In this document: positions 40,732 through 50,612 of the stretch, piece by piece | How the letters are laid out: each line of letters starts with the position of its first letter | Position numbering within the stretch: the first letter of the stretch is position 1 | Source of the DNA: Seison nebaliae | Taxonomy: Eukaryota > Rotifera > Pararotatoria > Seisonacea > Seisonidae | Reading direction: 5' to 3' | NCBI GenBank assembly: GCA_023231475.1 | Contig: JALJEE010001847.1 | Coordinates: 1-64,000, forward strand | DNA: 64,000 bases | Translations under genes and position numbers: made by a program | Notes under the pieces: generated by a model | The model's input: the letters and a program-made list of their open reading frames with translations, nothing else | The model's database searches: none | Told to the model about the DNA's origin: nothing

Positions 40732-42408
40732 TTATTTATTCCATTTATATCTTTCCCAATGTTCTTCGAACGCTTTTCGACAATCCACTTTACATTTCAA
40801 TTTCGTACAAAGAAGAAAAGTTCCCGCCAATTTCCGATGTAGTGAATATGTCTCTTCTGGTGGTGGAGTAAGTCGTTCATTAACCATTCCACTGATCATC
40901 GATCGAATTCGTTTAACAGTTGATTGACGACCGAAATCGAAGAGACCTGATGTGGCGAACACTTCTCCAAGAATCATCACTGCATCCACGTGTTGTTCCA
41001 TCATCTTCTTTGTATCATAATCGGAGAGAAATCCCAAATCTTTTGACAAACGAATAATTTCTCTTCGATCTTTCCTCCTCGCTGCATCGATCGATTCCAT
41101 ATAAGAATTGATAAATTTTCTTTCATAATTTCTTGTCGCACCAAAATCTAAAAGATTTATTCTTCGACCATCAAATAAGAAATTCGCCCAATTCGGATCG
41201 GTTTGCATAAAACGATATTGGAACGCTTCCATTAGACAAAGTCGAAATAAACAATCACCAATTTCATTAAGTGTAGTGGGAGAGCAATGATCGATCGTCT
41301 CGTCGATATTAATTCCATGAACATATTCGGTTGTGAGAACATGTTCCGTTGATAAATGTTTGAATGTTTGTGGAATGTAAAAGAAATGTCGGAGATGTTG
41401 AGACTCGTTTAAATTGTTTCGATATGTTTCCATCGAATTCCTTTCTCGAACATAATCACATTCCCATAATAATTCCCGTTCCATCACTTTTGACATATGT
41501 TCAACATATAATCCTCTTGGTAATAAATTCGTCCAATTAAAGAGACTCAATAAATTATCAATATCACTATGAATACTATCTCTAATTCCTGGATATTGAA
41601 TTTTCACTGCTACTTCCATTATTCTCCCATTCTCTTCATTCTCCACTGTTCCTCGATGTACTTGACCGATTGATGCAGCAGCGAATGGTTTCGGATCGAA
41701 TTCTATAAATTTCTCTTTTTGCCAATTCTCACCCAATTCTTTCGTCATCACTTTCTCCATTTGCCATTCGGGCATATAATCTGCACTTTGTCGTACTCGA
41801 TGAAGAGCGTCTTGCAATTCCTCCGAGATTAATTCATTATCTTGAATACTTAACATCTGTCCTAATTTGAGACTGGCGCCACGAACTTTACATAAAACAT
41901 CAACGATTCGATCGACATTTTGTTTGGAAAGAAGAGCATTTCGTCTTCTTTTCGTCTTAACAGTCAATTGTGAATGTTTCGATGTCAATTGATTCATTCG
42001 TTCTTTAGTCATTTCACTCATATATCCATAACCTAAACCAACTGCTAATTTACTGAAATTATAAAGACGATGAACTCGATTGGATGGAACGGCTCTTTCG
42101 GAGGAATCCTCCAAATAATCTTTTTTCAATTTCACATTCTCATTCCAATGATTGGGAGAATTATCAGTTAGTGGAATATTCTCTTCTTTCTCATTCCAAC
42201 GAGTGGATTGAAGATAAAAAAGAAATTTTACATCTCTCCACACAACACCCACATCAATCGATGATATTCTATTTAATTCCAATTTCTTCCATTTCGAACA
42301 TTTGACAATATCGTCACGATAATGTTTCAATTGCGCATTCAACACATTTCCCGACTCATTCAACACCAATCTCATTCCCTTACTAATATTCTGCACCATC
42401 TCCTCCAC
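40732..42408 (-). CDS. COQ8: Atypical kinase COQ8 (ADCK3 type), coenzyme Q biosynthesis
   Basis: UbiB-family ATPase/kinase of the inner mitochondrial membrane needed for the CoQ synthesis complex. A single exon of 558 aa. The family's hallmark KxGQ motif appears in RGASLKLGQMLSIQD (about residue 195), the alanine-rich loop in KPFAAASIGQVH, the ATP-binding lysine in VAVKIQYPGI, the catalytic loop as QTDPNWANFLFD, and the metal-binding DFG as LLDFGATRNY. The N-terminus is divergent and shows no confident presequence, but a Lys/Arg-rich region precedes the KxGQ domain. The gene starts 226 bp upstream of the DBT start on the same strand, so two mitochondrial genes lie head to tail. Which of the vertebrate COQ8A/COQ8B copies it matches better cannot be decided by eye. 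Confidence 0.94.
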   Translation of the reverse strand: MEEMVQNISKGMRLVLNESGNVLNAQLKHYRDDIVKCSKWKKLELNRISSIDVGVVWRDVKFLFYLQSTRWNEKEENIPLTDNSPNHWNENVKLKKDYLEDSSERAVPSNRVHRLYNFSKLAVGLGYGYMSEMTKERMNQLTSKHSQLTVKTKRRRNALLSKQNVDRIVDVLCKVRGASLKLGQMLSIQDNELISEELQDALHRVRQSADYMPEWQMEKVMTKELGENWQKEKFIEFDPKPFAAASIGQVHRGTVENEENGRIMEVAVKIQYPGIRDSIHSDIDNLLSLFNWTNLLPRGLYVEHMSKVMERELLWECDYVRERNSMETYRNNLNESQHLRHFFYIPQTFKHLSTEHVLTTEYVHGINIDETIDHCSPTTLNEIGDCLFRLCLMEAFQYRFMQTDPNWANFLFDGRRINLLDFGATRNYERKFINSYMESIDAARRKDRREIIRLSKDLGFLSDYDTKKMMEQHVDAVMILGEVFATSGLFDFGRQSTVKRIRSMISGMVNERLTPPPEETYSLHRKLAGTFLLCTKLKCKVDCRKAFEEHWERYKWNK

Positions 42409-42567
42409 ACATCGGAACTACTTCTCTTACTCAACAATATATAATATCCTCCGATATGTGTGAGATGAAAATTAATAAATGAAATTTTCAAATTTATTTT
42501 TCTTTTCCTTCATTCTCATCTTAATTCTTAATTCTTGAGCGTCATTTTATCCAATCATCAACTTTTC

Positions 42568-42612
42568 TTTTTTATTATTATTTATTTAACAAAATTCCCG
42601 TCGGGACACAAC
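42568..42612 (+). repeat. Dispersed repeat, copy C (partial)
   Basis: TATTATTATTTATTTAAC then AAAATTCCCGTCGGGA, matching the central part of copy B (4.08 kb) and copy A (0.63 kb). It lies between the divergent COQ8 and BAF-like genes. Confidence 0.4.
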
Positions 42613-42844
42613 AAAACATTATTTGATTTTAGAATTAAAAATAAAATTAATTCTTTTGAAACGATTGAATTAGAAATTTTTGGAGAGTTGAAAGAAATAG
42701 ATGTTGAGATGGAAAATGAATTTGGATTTCTTTGCCTTTCCTATTTAATTCAAGTCAACTCCTACCAATTCTCATTCTAATGTTTTTTGTTTTATTTTGT
42801 GTGAACTCCTTTTGTTTAGCGTTTGGTATTTTTCTTTTCCACTC

Positions 42845-43852
42845 ATGACAGTAACGAGCCTTCAAAGCAACAGTCCCAATTCGAATGCCCATAAATTGAC
42901 ATTGAGTAAGAAGTTTCAGAAATGGAACAACCGATTAGGTGTGAAAGGTCGAGTTGGCCGATTGAGATCCATGAGGAATGCGCCCGGAGTTGGTGGTATA
43001 TATGACAAGAGGTTGAAAGATAATAAGTTGACCGATTTACAAAGTCTTGTCGAAAAATCGAGAACGGAACCGAATACTGACAAATGGCTTGACAATAATA
43101 TTAAGATGAGATCCGATTATCGATATGTCTGTAATAAGGCTCTCAATAAAGTACCGAAAGATCAACAATTCTCTAAGAATTTAAGAGACAAAGCTAGTTC
43201 AGGAAAAAAAAGATCGCTTACACCTAAAAGCAACCAGAAACCACCAACATCCAAAAGTAAATCTGTGCGGAGTAATAGTAAACGTTCTCGCCCAACTAAA
43301 ACGAGTAATAAGAAATCGAGAACAGTATCACGACCAAAATTTAGAAGTAAATCAACGCCTAAAAAGAAGTCAACCGTTTCTTCGGTAAATAAACCAGTCT
43401 CATCAAAACCGAGTATAAAGTCTTCGAAAAAACGCGGCTCATCAAAAGCCCCATCAAAAGCAAGTAGAAAATCTCCGAAAAAACGCGGCTCATCAAAAGT
43501 TCCATCGAAATCGAGTAAAAAGTCTTCGAAAAAACCTCGTATACGATCTCAGGGAGCAAATATCAAAAATAGTACTAAGGCGTCAGGACAGACAGTACCA
43601 AAAAGCAGCGTACTAGGTAAACCTCCTACGGGTGATAAGCAAAAACTGTCGAAATCAGACAATGAAAAAACTCGTCCGGATATCGGTAAAGATGAGAAAG
43701 CTCTACTTGAGGCGAAATCGGCTGACATAGCGAAAGAGATCGATAAAGAACCGTTAAAAAAACCTGATCTAACTGCCGTCACGATTAGTTTTGCCAGGCC
43801 GAAAACTGGATGTCCGAAAAATTTAATTTGTCGTTGTAAACCGATAATCTGA
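42845..43852 (+). CDS. BAF-like domain protein with basic tail (paralogue 2)
   Basis: 335 aa in one exon from the first in-frame ATG (MTVTSLQSNS). Domain at about residues 20-100: KFQKWNNRLGVKG, RNAPGVGGIYDKRLKDNKL, DNNIKMRSDYRYVCNKAL. This aligns without gaps to the gene at 12333 and, with one loop deletion, to BAF. The tail is rich in Lys/Ser/Arg/Pro with a looser repeat (SSKKRGSSKAPSKASRKSPK), less regular than in paralogue 1. A distinct acidic/mixed segment (DNEKTRPDIGKDEKALLEAK) precedes the conserved end GCPKNLICRCKPII. The tail DNA shows no exact minisatellite. It is divergently oriented from COQ8. Inference: a DNA-binding chromatin protein of the same family as paralogue 1, possibly in the male germ line; no family assignment is known to me. 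Confidence 0.8.
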   Translation: MTVTSLQSNSPNSNAHKLTLSKKFQKWNNRLGVKGRVGRLRSMRNAPGVGGIYDKRLKDNKLTDLQSLVEKSRTEPNTDKWLDNNIKMRSDYRYVCNKALNKVPKDQQFSKNLRDKASSGKKRSLTPKSNQKPPTSKSKSVRSNSKRSRPTKTSNKKSRTVSRPKFRSKSTPKKKSTVSSVNKPVSSKPSIKSSKKRGSSKAPSKASRKSPKKRGSSKVPSKSSKKSSKKPRIRSQGANIKNSTKASGQTVPKSSVLGKPPTGDKQKLSKSDNEKTRPDIGKDEKALLEAKSADIAKEIDKEPLKKPDLTAVTISFARPKTGCPKNLICRCKPII

Positions 43853-44336
43853 TCATATTAGTCTTCTCTTCCAATTGTGCAGTTTGGGAAGATCTCTTAG
43901 TTTTGTTCTTTCAAATAAAATCTTCAGATATCTCACCGATTTGTTAAAGAAAATATAATATCTAATCAATTTCATTCATTTCTTAATCTCTTGTCTCTTA
44001 CTTACAAAGCTGATTAGACTTCTTTGTATTATAGTTTATATATTCCTAAAATGTTTTCAAAAAAAACCTTAAAATTAAAAATGAATTGAACTTCAGAATT
44101 CAAATAAAATTCCATAATATTATTACATTTCATTTAATGGATGAATTTATTGATGTCGATTAAATAAACGTGTCTTTATTCGTTAAAGATGTCGCAATTA
44201 TATTAATGTAATGAATAAACGAGTAAGGTGAAGGATTAGAAATTACAAAAACAAACTTTTTATTATAATATGATTTGCATAACTTATGAAAAAAAAAAGA
44301 TTAAATGGAAAACGATTTTCGAAGAAATGGGAAGTA

Positions 44337-45815
44337 TTATACGTCAATAACTCGTATTTCTTCCGCTAACGTATCGTATTTAATTTTGTAGAGTCGATTT
44401 CTCCATCGGATGTAAGGTGATGAGCAAGCTTTCATGTAAATGTAAATTGGTTGTAGTTCGCGGAAGAGCCAACATCGAAGGAATTCGATTCGGGAGAGCG
44501 GCCTCTTCTGCTCGCTGTCGACAACGATGTGGAACAAGAGGTAATCGAAAACGCACCAAATGAGTAAATGCAAAAGATAAGTGATGATTGGAGAGAAATT
44601 GAAAATGAAGTGAATACCAATCGCCAGGAAGAGACCACACGCTAAACATTCCTGCAACGGTTCCGCCACATAACAAATGGGCAGAAGATGAAGTCTCAAT
44701 TTGCACCATCTGATCATTCGCTCTCGCCACAAGTCGATGTTATAAGTTCCACAATTCTGTCTCGCTGGTCGTCTCGATAAGAGTACTTTGTATTTTTGAT
44801 TTTTGATGCATTTGGCAAAATGATAATCTTCGGCGATGTATTTACCAAAATGACGGAATCCACCCACATTATCTAATAAACATTTTCTGATAAGACATGA
44901 CATTCCCGTCACTGAATCGATTCCCACACAATTGAGTGACACGTACATTCTCGTTTGTTGCGTACCGAAATAAACTTGTTCTAATCGTCCGCAGAATTTC
45001 GGTCGATTCATCGCTAACGGTAACTGATGAATGAGACCGACATTATGTTTCATTTGACCCATCAACTCATCGAGTAGAGTTGTCTCGCAACAGAGACCGG
45101 CATCCGAAACTAAAAGGAACGGATATTTCATATTGTCATAAGCAGGCAACATATTCAATATTTTCCCGTTAACTACAGGAGGACCATTTTGATCTTCTTC
45201 TATGTCTTTACTCTTCTCCTGATGATATTTACTGGAAATGAAGAGTGTAGAATCAACAGTCGCATATTTCTTCTGCAACTTCTCAATCAATGGCACGGCA
45301 GGATCTGTTCGCGACGATACACAAAAAAGAATTTCGAAAACTGGATATTTGATATTGAAGAAAGTTTCCAAATTCGCTTCGAGATTGGGATCGATATCGA
45401 CAATCGGTTTGATGATACTGACACCGAAAGCGTTGGAGGAAATGGATGTCTGATGATATCGATAAGGATCGTCATCTTTGGTACGGATAAATTGTTTGGT
45501 TAAATTAGATTTTTGATTTTTCTTGATAACTTGTTTCCGCAACAATTCATAATCGGAATGTTGACGTGAATGAGAGAACTTTTTCACATCGACGATTTCG
45601 GTGTCGTGGACGACTGTCTGATTATTATTCTGAGTCGTTTTAGATGATGAACGTTGATTGTCGGATTTTGGAATGAAGTGAAGTTTTACAAAGATAATGG
45701 CAATAAAATGTGTGGAGATTATGATGAGCCACCAAATAATAAAGAAGATTGAAATGAGAAGGACGATGATATCACCGGTTGATTGTATATATAAATTGAA
45801 ATTGTGTTGATTCAT
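44337..45815 (-). CDS. UGCG: Ceramide glucosyltransferase (glucosylceramide synthase)
   Basis: Golgi/ER membrane enzyme that moves glucose from UDP-glucose to ceramide, the first step of most glycosphingolipids. A single exon of 492 aa, longer than the usual 394 because of an inserted Ser/Asn/Lys-rich stretch after the first membrane segment (about residues 50-125). Membrane anchor at about 13-46. GT21 features: LLVSDAGLCCE (DxD-like Asp), DSVTGMSCLIRK, YIAEDYHFAK (general-base Asp region) and RMIRWCKLR, the (Q/R)xxRW signature. Two hydrophobic segments follow at about 385-440. The invariant cysteine-rich motif order matches animal UGCG. An AATAAA lies in the 3' flank on the minus strand. Confidence 0.95.
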   Translation of the reverse strand: MNQHNFNLYIQSTGDIIVLLISIFFIIWWLIIISTHFIAIIFVKLHFIPKSDNQRSSSKTTQNNNQTVVHDTEIVDVKKFSHSRQHSDYELLRKQVIKKNQKSNLTKQFIRTKDDDPYRYHQTSISSNAFGVSIIKPIVDIDPNLEANLETFFNIKYPVFEILFCVSSRTDPAVPLIEKLQKKYATVDSTLFISSKYHQEKSKDIEEDQNGPPVVNGKILNMLPAYDNMKYPFLLVSDAGLCCETTLLDELMGQMKHNVGLIHQLPLAMNRPKFCGRLEQVYFGTQQTRMYVSLNCVGIDSVTGMSCLIRKCLLDNVGGFRHFGKYIAEDYHFAKCIKNQKYKVLLSRRPARQNCGTYNIDLWRERMIRWCKLRLHLLPICYVAEPLQECLACGLFLAIGIHFIFNFSPIITYLLHLLIWCVFDYLLFHIVVDSEQKRPLSRIEFLRCWLFRELQPIYIYMKACSSPYIRWRNRLYKIKYDTLAEEIRVIDV

Positions 45816-48800
45816 TACTACATTCTGGTTGAATTATTTCCGTTAATTTTACTCATTCATTTATTCTTATTCATCCTTCTATTTACTTTACTTTGCCGCT
45901 CGACTTGAGAACGAACTTCGACTCGAAGACGACTGTGGCAAACGATAGGATGATTAATAGAAATTAACTAAACAAAAAAGAAAATCAGTCGATCAGTCGA
46001 TAATTTTAAATTGAACTGCTGAAACAAAAGAAGAAACATGTGACATGTGGCCAAATGTGAGAAAGTTTCGAAAAGAAAGTTTTCGAGAATTTTTCAAGAA
46101 TTTTTCTCATGAAATGTCCTTCCTGTGTTGTTGGAAAGACAGAACAAAGTGGCGAGCAACAAATGGGAGTGCTTATTGAGGGCGGGAGAAAAATCTCTTT
46201 CACAATTTGTCAGTTTGTCACCAACTACTTGGTTAGACTTAAGGGAAAGAGAGAAGAGACTTACATACGATGATGAGTGGTGAGGGCAATGGCAGATGGA
46301 CTTGGATGAAAACATTTGTGATGAATGAGATGAAATGATTTTATAATCATAAAATTGTGATAGATGTGTGATTATGGATGATAATAAGAAGAATTATAAG
46401 AATTTTCTATTAATAATATTATAAAGATCATGATTATGAATGGAAAACATCCTGTAATGTGTGGATGTATATGAGAAATGAGAATCACTGCTATGTTAAA
46501 GCAATTAATTTTTTATTGGAATTACTGTAAGTTCCATGTAGGTATGTATGGACATGTGTTACTTTATTCTTCTTCCTCGCAAGATACCCACCGCTATCTA
46601 CTACATCTCCTACATACGCCAGTCATTCATTTCATGGCTTTCCTTTCTCATCTTACACAGACGAATAAGAAAGTTGTACGAATGGAAATCGAAGATTTGG
46701 AATCTATGTAACAATGTTATGTATCCACTCGTTCGTCAGTTCGTCCCTTGATCAATAGTTATGTAATCGTATACATAAAAATATCCTTACTCACTCACGC
46801 TATCATCCGAGTACGTGTATGTGCATTGCCTTTACAATTAGATGAGATATATTTAAGATAAATTGTTCATATCGATGCCAATATGGAGAAGTAATAATTA
46901 GAATTTCTGACGAGTGTACATCCAATTATATTCTTGTATTTATTCCTACTTAATTATTCAATTCTCTAATGATAATGATGAGAATAACGATGATGATGAT
47001 GATGGTGATGGTGAGTAGGAAAAATAACGGTTTATTATAATTGCTTCAAATATCAAGTATCGTCTTCTTGCCGACTAAAAAAATTTTCCTTTTTTCGAAT
47101 CATAAGGAGGAATATTGCACATACTTTTTTTTCTCATAAGCATATGCAACTCAACCATTCTTTTTTACATTCTCCAGCTAATAGTAACATTCAATATTTA
47201 TATTTATTTTTCTTTCAATATTATTTCTATTTCAATTTCTTCCCAACTTCGCCATGTTAGTTAGCACAAAAAAAATTAATAATATTCTCCCCAGCTATCG
47301 TCTACACATACATCATCATAAATAACCGTCAAGTTTCATCATTTATCAAGCACTGAATAATGAATGAGAAGGCTGATGGCAAATGTTCTTCTTCGATTAC
47401 TTCCCTATCATCTCTCCTATCTCGCTAAATCGGAATATGTCCATTCTTTAAACTATCATTTTCTAATGGGATTGAATTGTTGTTCAGATCGTCGAGAAAT
47501 AATAACAATCTGTAACATTATCACAGTAGCTAACAAGACTAGCTAATCGTTCGCCATTCAACAATCGAGGAAACTTTGAGATAAAACATTATTCTTGTTT
47601 ACTCTAAAGGAATTAATCAAGTTGAATTTAGAGTAGGTGGATAGATTGAGGAAATTTCACATGCGACAAAACGAAAAAAAAATTATTGTAATTTTTTTTT
47701 CCGAAAGTGGAAGAGAATGGTTAATTTATTTACATTTATGTCCGTCTAATTCTCGAGAGATAAGACGGGAAGGAACGGTCTACAAAAGAATTCAACTTAC
47801 TCTCTCTGTTTATTTTTTCTTCGTATTCTTCTATACGGCTGTTCTCATTCGAAGAAGAAGTTTTTTTTTGTGGTAACAATGTAAGTAAATATGGGACGTG
47901 AAAGCCAAACACACACAATAGAATGAGAAGTGGTGGAATGGGAAAGGAGAAGTTTATCAAATATCTTCTTTCCTCCCATGGAGAGGTTGACGAGGAGGAA
48001 TAGTATCTGATGCTGCAATTGCATATTGGATTTCACGTCATACGAGAACCGTCGTACAAGTACATGATTGATTAATAACTTAATAGAAGAGAGACAAACC
48101 TCATAAAATCTTTTACGCAAACATTAGGGAAACGGGGACAAATCTTAGGTGGAGCTGCCGGTTACTTCGCTGGATCATGTCCAAATTCCATCGAAACAAA
48201 ACAAAAAGAAAAACAGGAAAGCTATGTAAATTATGAAATTGTTTTCCACATTCAAACTATTTGTCTAACGAATATTTAGAGTTTGAAACTTTCATCAATT
48301 CACCCACCTACCAACTAGTCAATTCACACGAATTCATATACAAATTGTTATTACCTATTATCAAATGAGCAGAAAGGACAAATATAATGAACTGTTTCAT
48401 ATCGACATCACAAACGATAACTCCACCAGAGAACAATGATTTGAAGACTAATAATATAATTAAGAATAAATAATCAATTTCCACTTTACTTTCCTTCTTT
48501 TCCATCACCAATTCTGCCCAACTACTTTGTTTGGTGCTATACCGGATGTGCGCCAATCATTCCCTGTTCATGAATAAACTTATATCTTATTCTTCGCCAA
48601 ACAACACAAACAGTCGATCAAGTGATAATTGACTTGGTGCATAATTTTCCGTTTCACACTTCGTTTTAACTCGATAAACGCACATGCTGCCTCGCCAATA
48701 CCATGACCTTCATACTTGATATTTTTGAGAGAAAGAAGAAACTGATCAGACATCAAACATTTAATGACAGAACGAACAAACAAACCGTTCGAATTCGATC

Positions 48801-49316
48801 TTTCTTGAACATTAACTTCTTCTTTTCATATAATTTCCCAACAATTTGGAAAAAACGTATATTTGTCACATTCTGCTACTTATGAATTTGGTAAATTGAA
48901 GTGATGATGAAATTTCTTTCAACTTTACCCAGATAAATTGACACATTCTGTTTTGTTATCAGGAAAATCCTTACTCTTCATTTCAATTGATACTTCTCAT
49001 GGAAATTGTTTACCAAGTAGTAAACAACGTTATTTTGCCTATTTTTGATATATAATATAATTAATATAATCTTTGTTTTATTTCGAAAGTTTGGATCGAA
49101 AGTTAGGTCGTTTGACCTCTCATTATCATCAACACGATGAAAATAGTGATCCGACGAAATTCATCGTATGATCACATTCCTCTCACATTTTTGCGGATAA
49201 CGAATCACTTTGAGCTCGAAATCACTCGACAATAAAGTTCATTTCAGTATTCAATTCAGTCGTTAGACGAAAAACGGGAAAAGAAATCATTCAAAAGAAG
49301 AAGATTTTAGGGAATC

Positions 49317-49880
49317 CCGGAGCGATATTCTCCTTATGGAGGAATTTACCCTGTTTTTCATATTCGGACGTATATTCGTTCAAATATCGGAGCGGAATTC
49401 ACCCAAAACGAGTTTTTCGGAGAGGAATTCACTCTAATTTGAAATTTTCCAAGAGGAATTCACCTTCTTTCAGTTATTCAGAGAGGAATTCATGCTTGAC
49501 ATTGTAAACCAATTAGTAAATATTTTAATAGAATGATAGTTTTAATATACATATACCATCTGCAGACGTAAAGTAACAGAACATTTACTAAAGAATGGTG
49601 TCGAGCTTTTGAATCCGGCTTTGAAATTTTTCGAAAATGGAAGAAAAATAACATGTTGAATTTGAACATGAAGATCATGGTTTTCCTGTGAAAAAAACTT
49701 GTTAGAAAAAAATTTAGAGTGATTTCCTCTCCGAAATGAAATTAACATTTGATTTCAGAGTCAATTCCTCTCCGAAATCTAACAAAGTGGGTGAATTCCT
49801 CTCCGATATCGATCTAAATGGTGAATTCCTCTCCGAAATGAATTTATCATATTTTGAGAATGAATGAATTCCTCTCCGAA
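49317..49880. repeat. Foldback-like array of a 17-bp motif, two opposed arms
   Basis: Consensus TTCGGAGAGGAATTCAC. Forward copies: 49387-49402, 49417-49432, 49448-49463 and 49477-49492, spaced 29-31 bp, with degenerate copies before them (about 49317, 49334, 49364). Reverse-complement copies: 49719-49735, 49760-49776, 49791-49807, 49821-49837 and 49864-49880, spaced 30-43 bp. The arms are separated by about 225 bp. The spacers between motifs are not conserved. Possibly subterminal repeats of a DNA transposon or an array of binding sites. Confidence 0.85.
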
Positions 49881-50507
49881 ATTTAGCTACTAAAACAATA
49901 CTATTGTGTTCAATTGTGACAACTAGCATACAAAATGACAAACATATTGTGACAATAGACCTTTGAACAGGAATAATTAGAAAATTAACGAAATTAGAAA
50001 ATACATTGGAACTAATTAAACTATTATAATAGTTATAATTCGTATACGAATTATGAAAGATATGGAAATTCGAATGCTGTGTTAATATTTCAAAGTAAAA
50101 TGAGTGAAATCTTTCCAAGTAATATGATTGAAATTCTTATTTGTCAGGATATATTTTAATATTACATACTAATAAAGTAATAAATTTACAAGGACTCATC
50201 ATGCAATCGGTTTACTTTATAAATATCTTTAATCAGAAACTTTTTAAATGGCCAATGGATATAATTTATATAATATTATTCTTATAAGAAAAGAAAGATG
50301 GAATATAAGAGAATATTAACTTGAATTTGGAATAATCAACTGCTACATATCATGTCGTTCACCACTAAAGTGATCGGTCTTCAAATTGGTCAAATTGGAA
50401 TTTTAACTTAACCATAAACAAAAGAGACTGCTATTTTATTTGGACACTGATAAATAAGAATGAATTCTTTTCCATATAAAACGTTACCATAACAGAGATA
50501 TCATCAG

Positions 50508-50612
50508 AGGTGGAATTCCTTGTGGAAAGTTGAGTGAACTGTTCTCCGAAATGTGAATGAATCAATGGGGAGAAAGGTGAGTCAATGTATGGAAGTGATT
50601 TCCTTTCCCTCA
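50508..50612. repeat. Outlying copies of the 17-bp motif
   Basis: Three more imperfect reverse-orientation copies: GTGGAATTCCT near 50510, GTGAACTGTTCTCCGAA at 50534-50550, and GTGATTTCCTTTCCCTC near 50595. They extend the array 0.7 kb further right. Confidence 0.6.

Noticed and set aside
48079-48279. Plus-strand frame with a Gly/Ala-rich ILGGAAGYFAG segment, possible small membrane peptide or exon
   Set aside because: No ATG at a sensible place, no flanking exons with matching phase, and no homology recognised.
49387-49880. CRISPR-like regular array (17-bp repeats every about 30 bp)
   Set aside because: The sequence is animal nuclear DNA, the repeats are short and degenerate, the orientation flips midway, and there are no cas genes. 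Described instead as a foldback-like motif array.
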